A stretch of 64,000 nt of DNA from Harmonia axyridis (lineage: Eukaryota; Arthropoda; Insecta; Coleoptera; Coccinellidae). Of this stretch, positions 59,640-64,000 are shown piece after piece; within the stretch, counting starts at the first letter, position 1; the number at the start of each line of letters is the position of its first letter. The notes under the pieces are model-generated. The model did no database searches and was not told where the DNA came from. It saw only the letters and a program-made list of their open reading frames with translations. The translations under genes and the position numbers were made by a program. The stretch covers positions 40,111,506-40,175,505 of the forward strand of contig NC_059505.1 of the NCBI RefSeq assembly GCF_914767665.1, given 5' to 3'.

Positions 59640-60632
59640 TAACTTGGCACAATTAGAGTCAACTCGAGTTAGTAGGTCGAATTGACACATTACTATCTAA
59701 ACACCCAAAATCGCGGGGGGTTTTTGTCCAAAATTCCGAACCGTAAAATCTCGGCAGCAGAGTCTACTCTTCGGTACTTTGTCGTCGGCGGTGGCGGCGA
59801 CACAGGGAGGGGCCTCGCAACGTATCGCAGAGTCGGTCGCGGCGAAACTTTTTCGGTCTCGAAACTTTTTATCTGGCGAGAGAAAAGTTTCGGAGCGATT
59901 ACCCGTGTACACGCCCGAGTTCGGAAAGCTTATTACAATATTTCAGAAAGTTCGGGGGGGTGGGACCTCTCTCTTCTCCTCTCCGGCGAACTCTCGCAAT
60001 TTATACTTTTTCCCAAAGAGAAACTTGCCGCCGTTCGGTAGACAAACAAGTTAATAAACCTATACAGGGGTGCGGCGAGGTTTTTTTTTATCAACGCGTC
60101 GGGTCCGGGGACCTGTAAACATGTCGTTCGGGGTACCTTGTCAACTTCGAAGTTCGGGCGGTGAGTTATGCGCCCGCGGGGGCGGGAGGGTAGAGGGTGC
60201 GCTCATTAGCGTGCGCCGGGGGCGGCCTAGTAACAGGGAGGATTTTTTTTTTCGACGCAAAGTTCCTATCGATTTTCGAAAACGTCTGTTTTGGCTTACA
60301 CTAGAGGTTATGGGCCCATAAGCTGTTGTTCATCTTGTGGATGTGTCAGCTGTCTAGTGGTTGTCTGGTGAGGGAAACTCAGACATCCTTTGGGCTAGAA
60401 AAAACTGAATGGCATATTTTCGGACTCTTTATTTGAGAGGATTAATTTGCTGAAAACCGGAACATAAATTCAACTGTTTTTATTCATAGCTATAAGAGAA
60501 AATTGGAAAATGGTGTGGAGTGAAAAGTTCTCATAGCTTCTTCATTATCGGTGCTATAAACATCAAAAACATCATGGATACGTTATTTTCAGCAGAACCC
60601 TCTGGTGTAATAGTTTGTTTTTATTGCAATTA
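59640..60632. other. GC-rich island, no gene called
   Basis: 59700-60290 is strongly GC- and CpG-rich. A short frame from ATG 60121 (MSFGVPCQLRSSGG) ends at a donor-like GCG|GTGAGT near 60160. Without a known motif this is not called an exon. Long frames on both strands look compositional. Confidence 0.3.
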
Positions 60633-61180
60633 TTGAGTGTACAACTTTGCTTCCGCCATTTTGCAATAGATGGCTGTAGCGGTTAGTGGTAGTCAAAATA
60701 AATAGGTCGTAGATGTCATACAATAAGCTTAAGTATTTGTAAACATAACGCCATCGAAATAGTAGTCGATTTGTGTCTGCATCTTGAAGTTATTCTCGAT
60801 TAAACATGTCAGCTCACGAGCCAAATTCCCGTCATTTGCGCGAGGTTTTAATATGAAGAAATATGCGGCTGAGACCCTTCGAATGCTCTAAAATACCTAT
60901 GATGAGGCCGATATTAGTGAAAGAACGTGCCGAAAGTGGTTTCAACTCTTCAAGAACGGTGGTTTTGACGTTGAAGACCAACATGGCAGTGGAAGAGTGA
61001 AGGTTTTCGAAGATGCAGAATTGAAGGCATTACTAGATCAAGACTCGTGTCAAACGCAACAATAATTGGCAGTATCATTGGAAATGATGCAACAAGCCAT
61101 TTCAGAATGCCTGAAAGTCATGGGAATGATTCAGAAATAACAACATTGTGTACCGTACGAGTTAAGTGATGTGTTTTTTA
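60633..61180 (+). mobile_element. Mariner 5' fragment, second family, dead
   Basis: Starts with the end-type sequence ACAACTTTGCTTCCGCCATT. The transposase N-terminus begins MSAHEPNSRHLREVLI at 60808 and, after a shift, reads YDEADISERTCRKWFQLFKN, then EDAELKALLDQDSCQTQQ and a stop. This is the mariner helix-turn-helix DNA-binding region. The catalytic domain is absent. The same family is found at 62640-63240 (inverted) and 43697. Confidence 0.8.
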
Positions 61181-61317
61181 ATGAACGGGTAGAATGAGCC
61201 TTCTATACGAGTATTATACATTATTTTCACTAATCCATTGAATTTTTATTGAAATTAATGTAATATTTCCATGAATATGGTTTAGAGCTTTTGCATCAAA
61301 GAAGAAATTGGTAGAAC

Positions 61318-62650
61318 TGTTTTCTATATCACAAATTTGACAGATTGAGAGTTCCTAGTATCAACATATAATAACCATGAAATCTGTGAGAAACTGAGAT
61401 ATTCCCGCTAGATTTTGTTCTACAAGATATGGCAGATTGAACGGATTTGCCACAGAATTAGAGAAAAAATATTGTATCTCAAATATTAGAAAACGAATTT
61501 GTTTTTATCCTAAATTATTCTTTTATTTGGATTCGAAATAGCCATGGACTTTTTTCGTTCAAAAATCAAATTGGCAAAACACGTTTTCCAACCCTTATAT
61601 GCGACTATTCAATACGATATTGTGACAGCTCTCTCAGTGACGTGCCGATGTAGGTTGGACATTTTCTAAGAGAGATATTATTTGAGTCGAATTCACAGGG
61701 GATCGCTGAAAAAAAAGTCAAAAAAACTCTCTCCGAAACAGTGGTGCTGTCCCCTATTAAAAAACTAGCTAAAACATCTTCAAACAGACCAAAGATCAGT
61801 TTGAGTGTTACACAATTTATATATAATAAAAATATGCGGCGTTTCCTTCAAAAACCATATCGGATACGGTCCTGAGCGCGTCAGTCGGCCAAGTCGAAAC
61901 TAGCGCCGTCGGAACTTTTTCAACATCGATCCGTATAGGAAGTTCTCCTCAACTAACTTCGCCCATAAAGTATATAAACTCGCACTTTTGTAACAACTTT
62001 GGTTCGACGATCAAGTTTGCAGTTGTCGTGCGCCCGTCCTGGGGATGGGTAGTTAAAAGTTTCCGCAGATCCGGACCGACCCGTATCGATCGCCGCTAAT
62101 TAGCGCAGCTGATTGCTCACTTCTCCCTCTCTCAGATCACGTAACATCTCTTGGCAAGGATGCTGCTTTGATTTTACCCTAATTGATGAAGGCCGATTTT
62201 GGTTATAACGGTTTTTGGAGAGCGTTTTTTCCCGTTATTTTTTTTAAGCGATAAAACGCACCCTGTACATTTGACACAAATTATATCCATGTTTGAAACT
62301 GTCCAACCTACTTCGGCACGCCACTGAGTAAAGGCTGTATACTTGAGAGGGATGTCTTGAAATCGTTTTGAATAGTCTCATAGAAGGGTTGGAAAACTTG
62401 TTTTACCAATTGTATTCTTGAGTAAAACTAAGTTCAAGGCTATTTAATATCAGAATGAACGAATTATTCAGAATAAAAACAAATTCGTTTTCTAGTATTT
62501 AAGATGGAATATTTTTCTCTAATTATGTGGCAAATCCGTTCATTCTGCCATAATTTGTAGAACAAAATCTTGCAGGAAAAGCTCAGTTTCACACAGATTT
62601 CATGGTTATATTTCATTATTGGTACTCGGAACTCTCATGTCATTGATTTA
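61318..62650. repeat. Foldback element with ~350-bp arms and GC-rich spacer
   Basis: 61318-61670 and 62290-62650 are inverted, diverged copies. Shared words are CCATGAAATCTGTGAGAAAC-like, GGCAAATCCGTTCA and AAAACGAATTTGTTTTTAT. The spacer (61680-62290) is unlike the arms. From 61860 to 62130 it is GC-rich and contains a TATATAAACTCGC box at 61973. Confidence 0.7.
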
Positions 62651-63245
62651 TCTACAGCTAGGCTCAAACTCATTAACTGGGTTCGATAACGATCGCCTGT
62701 GATTGTATCAGTCGGTTTCAACAACTCATAATACACTACTCCGAGCTGGCCCCACCAAATACTAAGCATGACCTTGGAACCATGAATATTCGGTTTGGCA
62801 GTCGACGTGGAAGCATGGCCGGGATTTCCCCAAGATTTTCTACGCTTGGGACTATCGTAATGAACCCGTTTTTCGTCTCCAGTCACAATGCGATGCAAAA
62901 ACCCCTTTCGTCTTTGCCTTGCAAACAGCTGTTCTCAAGCCAACAAACGCCTTTCAATATCTCTGAGCTTCAACTCGTACGGTACCTAATTTCCTTGTTT
63001 CGGAATCATTCCCATGAATTCCAGGCGTTTTGAAATGGCTCGTTGCGTCACTCTCAATGATCCGCCAATTCTTGTTGCGTTTGGCACGAGTCTTGATCAA
63101 GTAATCCCTCCAATTCTGCATCTTCGAAAACCTTCTATCTTCCACCGCCATGCTGGTCTTCGACGTCAAAACCACCGTTCTTGAAGCGTTGAAACCACTC
63201 TCGGCACGTTCTTTCACTAATAGCGGCCTCATCATAGATTCAATA
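62635..63245 (-). mobile_element. Mariner fragment, second family, dead
   Basis: - strand order: 63245-63060 encodes YDEAAISERTCREWFQRFKN and DLLDQDS-like residues with stops, and 62898-62635 encodes HRIVTGDEKRVHYDSPKRRK and INGDRYRTQLM-like text. The first catalytic Asp (TGDEK) is present, the later two are not. It is joined to the palindrome at 63240 on one side and overlaps the foldback arm on the other. Confidence 0.85.
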
Positions 63246-63712
63246 CGCTCTATTAGTGTGACGTCACACTCCGCCATTTTAGTTCTCCTGTCAGTGTTCG
63301 GAATCCAAACAAACAAATTATCATTCAAATTAGTACGTTGTCGTTGAATAAATTGGCTTATTTTGATAAATAAGATTATTTAAGGAACGATTTTACGATT
63401 AATTGATAGACAGAAGGCCAGAGATTAATGCCAGTAAGTTCGAACTTGAAGTTCAACTAATAAACACGGCTTTTTACAAAATCTGGTGAATGATACAAGA
63501 TTCAAACTTACTGGTATCAACCTCGTTCCTTCTGTCTATCAATTAATACTGAAATCGTTCCTCAAATACTCTTATTTATGAAAATAAGCCAATTCCTTCA
63601 ATGACACCGTACTAATTTGAATGACAATCTATTTGTTTGGATTCCGAACACTGACAGGACAACCAAAAATGGCGGTGTGTGACGTCACACCGATAGAGCG
63701 TATTGGCTCTCT
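63236..63712. repeat. Palindrome with ~210-bp arms
   Basis: 63236-63450 and about 63490-63712 are inverted copies (words GTGTGACGTCACAC, ATCCAAACAAACAAAT, TTGATAGACAGAAGG). The centre is a short unique loop. The frame at 63621-63848 starts in this repeat and is not a gene. Confidence 0.8.
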
Positions 63713-64000
63713 TGTAATTGGTAATCTATCCTACCATTTTTCTTTTAAATCCTCATCTTTCCAACAAGACAATCCTTTGAGTTTTCGACCACTTACGCGT
63801 ACAGAAGCGGCGGTCATGGACCGTCTCCGAAGGAGGCGCTGGAAGTAGGGCCTCCAACAACCGCCCCCGCTTGCCACCCCCCACCACCACCATCGTCGAC
63901 AAGTAGAGTTAAACTAATTCCAAACTTCGACTAACCGGCGGAAGTTGCAAACTATTATTGCGCGATGTTTGCTTTACGGCGCGCTCGGGAGGGCCTGAGA
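63713..64000. other. GC-rich window end, nothing called
   Basis: GC-rich DNA with C-runs near 63855-63890. A short frame ending MDRLRRRRWK and a stop has no known match. It may be the start of another island. Confidence 0.3.

Noticed and set aside
60121..60165. Short ATG frame ending at a donor-like GTGAGT, possible first coding exon
   Set aside because: Only ~14 codons, no motif, and GTGAGT is common; kept as a note rather than an exon.

Overview
The window is nuclear DNA of an insect. It has GT-AG introns, AATAAA poly(A) signals, many mariner-type transposons and an arthropod hormone receptor. A beetle or another holometabolous insect is plausible, but the order cannot be fixed from the sequence. 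No rRNA, tRNA, CRISPR array or bacterial-type operon was seen.

The left third (about 7-20 kb) holds the recognisable genes. (1) Two tandem alternative last exons of an ecdysis-triggering-hormone-receptor-like GPCR (7325-8219 and 9175-9982, +); its 5' exons lie outside the window. (2) A single-exon SUB1/PC4 coactivator (10540-10839, -). (3) A seven-exon ENOSF1 / L-fuconate-dehydratase-like enolase-superfamily gene (11986-14700, +). (4) A thirteen-exon Ctf4/AND-1 (WDHD1) replisome adaptor (19391 down to 14841, -). PC4 and ENOSF1 are head to head. ENOSF1 and Ctf4 converge, with stop codons 140 bp apart. Ctf4 has a consensus E2F site about 125 bp upstream of its ATG.

From about 20 kb to the right edge there is no recognisable long coding gene. 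A probable untranslated 5' exon ends in a clean donor at 20519, and a 50-nt exon with strong splice sites lies at 50619-50668. Together they suggest the 5' part of a + strand gene with an intron of about 30 kb, whose body lies to the right. GC-rich islands are scattered along this stretch in AT-rich DNA, as expected of regulatory or promoter sequence, but this is inference.

The rest is repeats. They comprise seven copies, whole or partial, of one broken mariner family group (DD34D) plus fragments of others; a DD41D-spaced Tc1/mariner element; six copies of a ~590-bp TIR element with a THAP-like mini-reading frame; a Harbinger-like element with a TAA duplication; several large foldback palindromes; a 51-bp minisatellite in scattered clusters; a ~130-bp tandem array of alternating types; and a ~160-bp tandem array split by an unidentified 1.17-kb element that carries many copies of a GGTCGAGAACCA-like motif.
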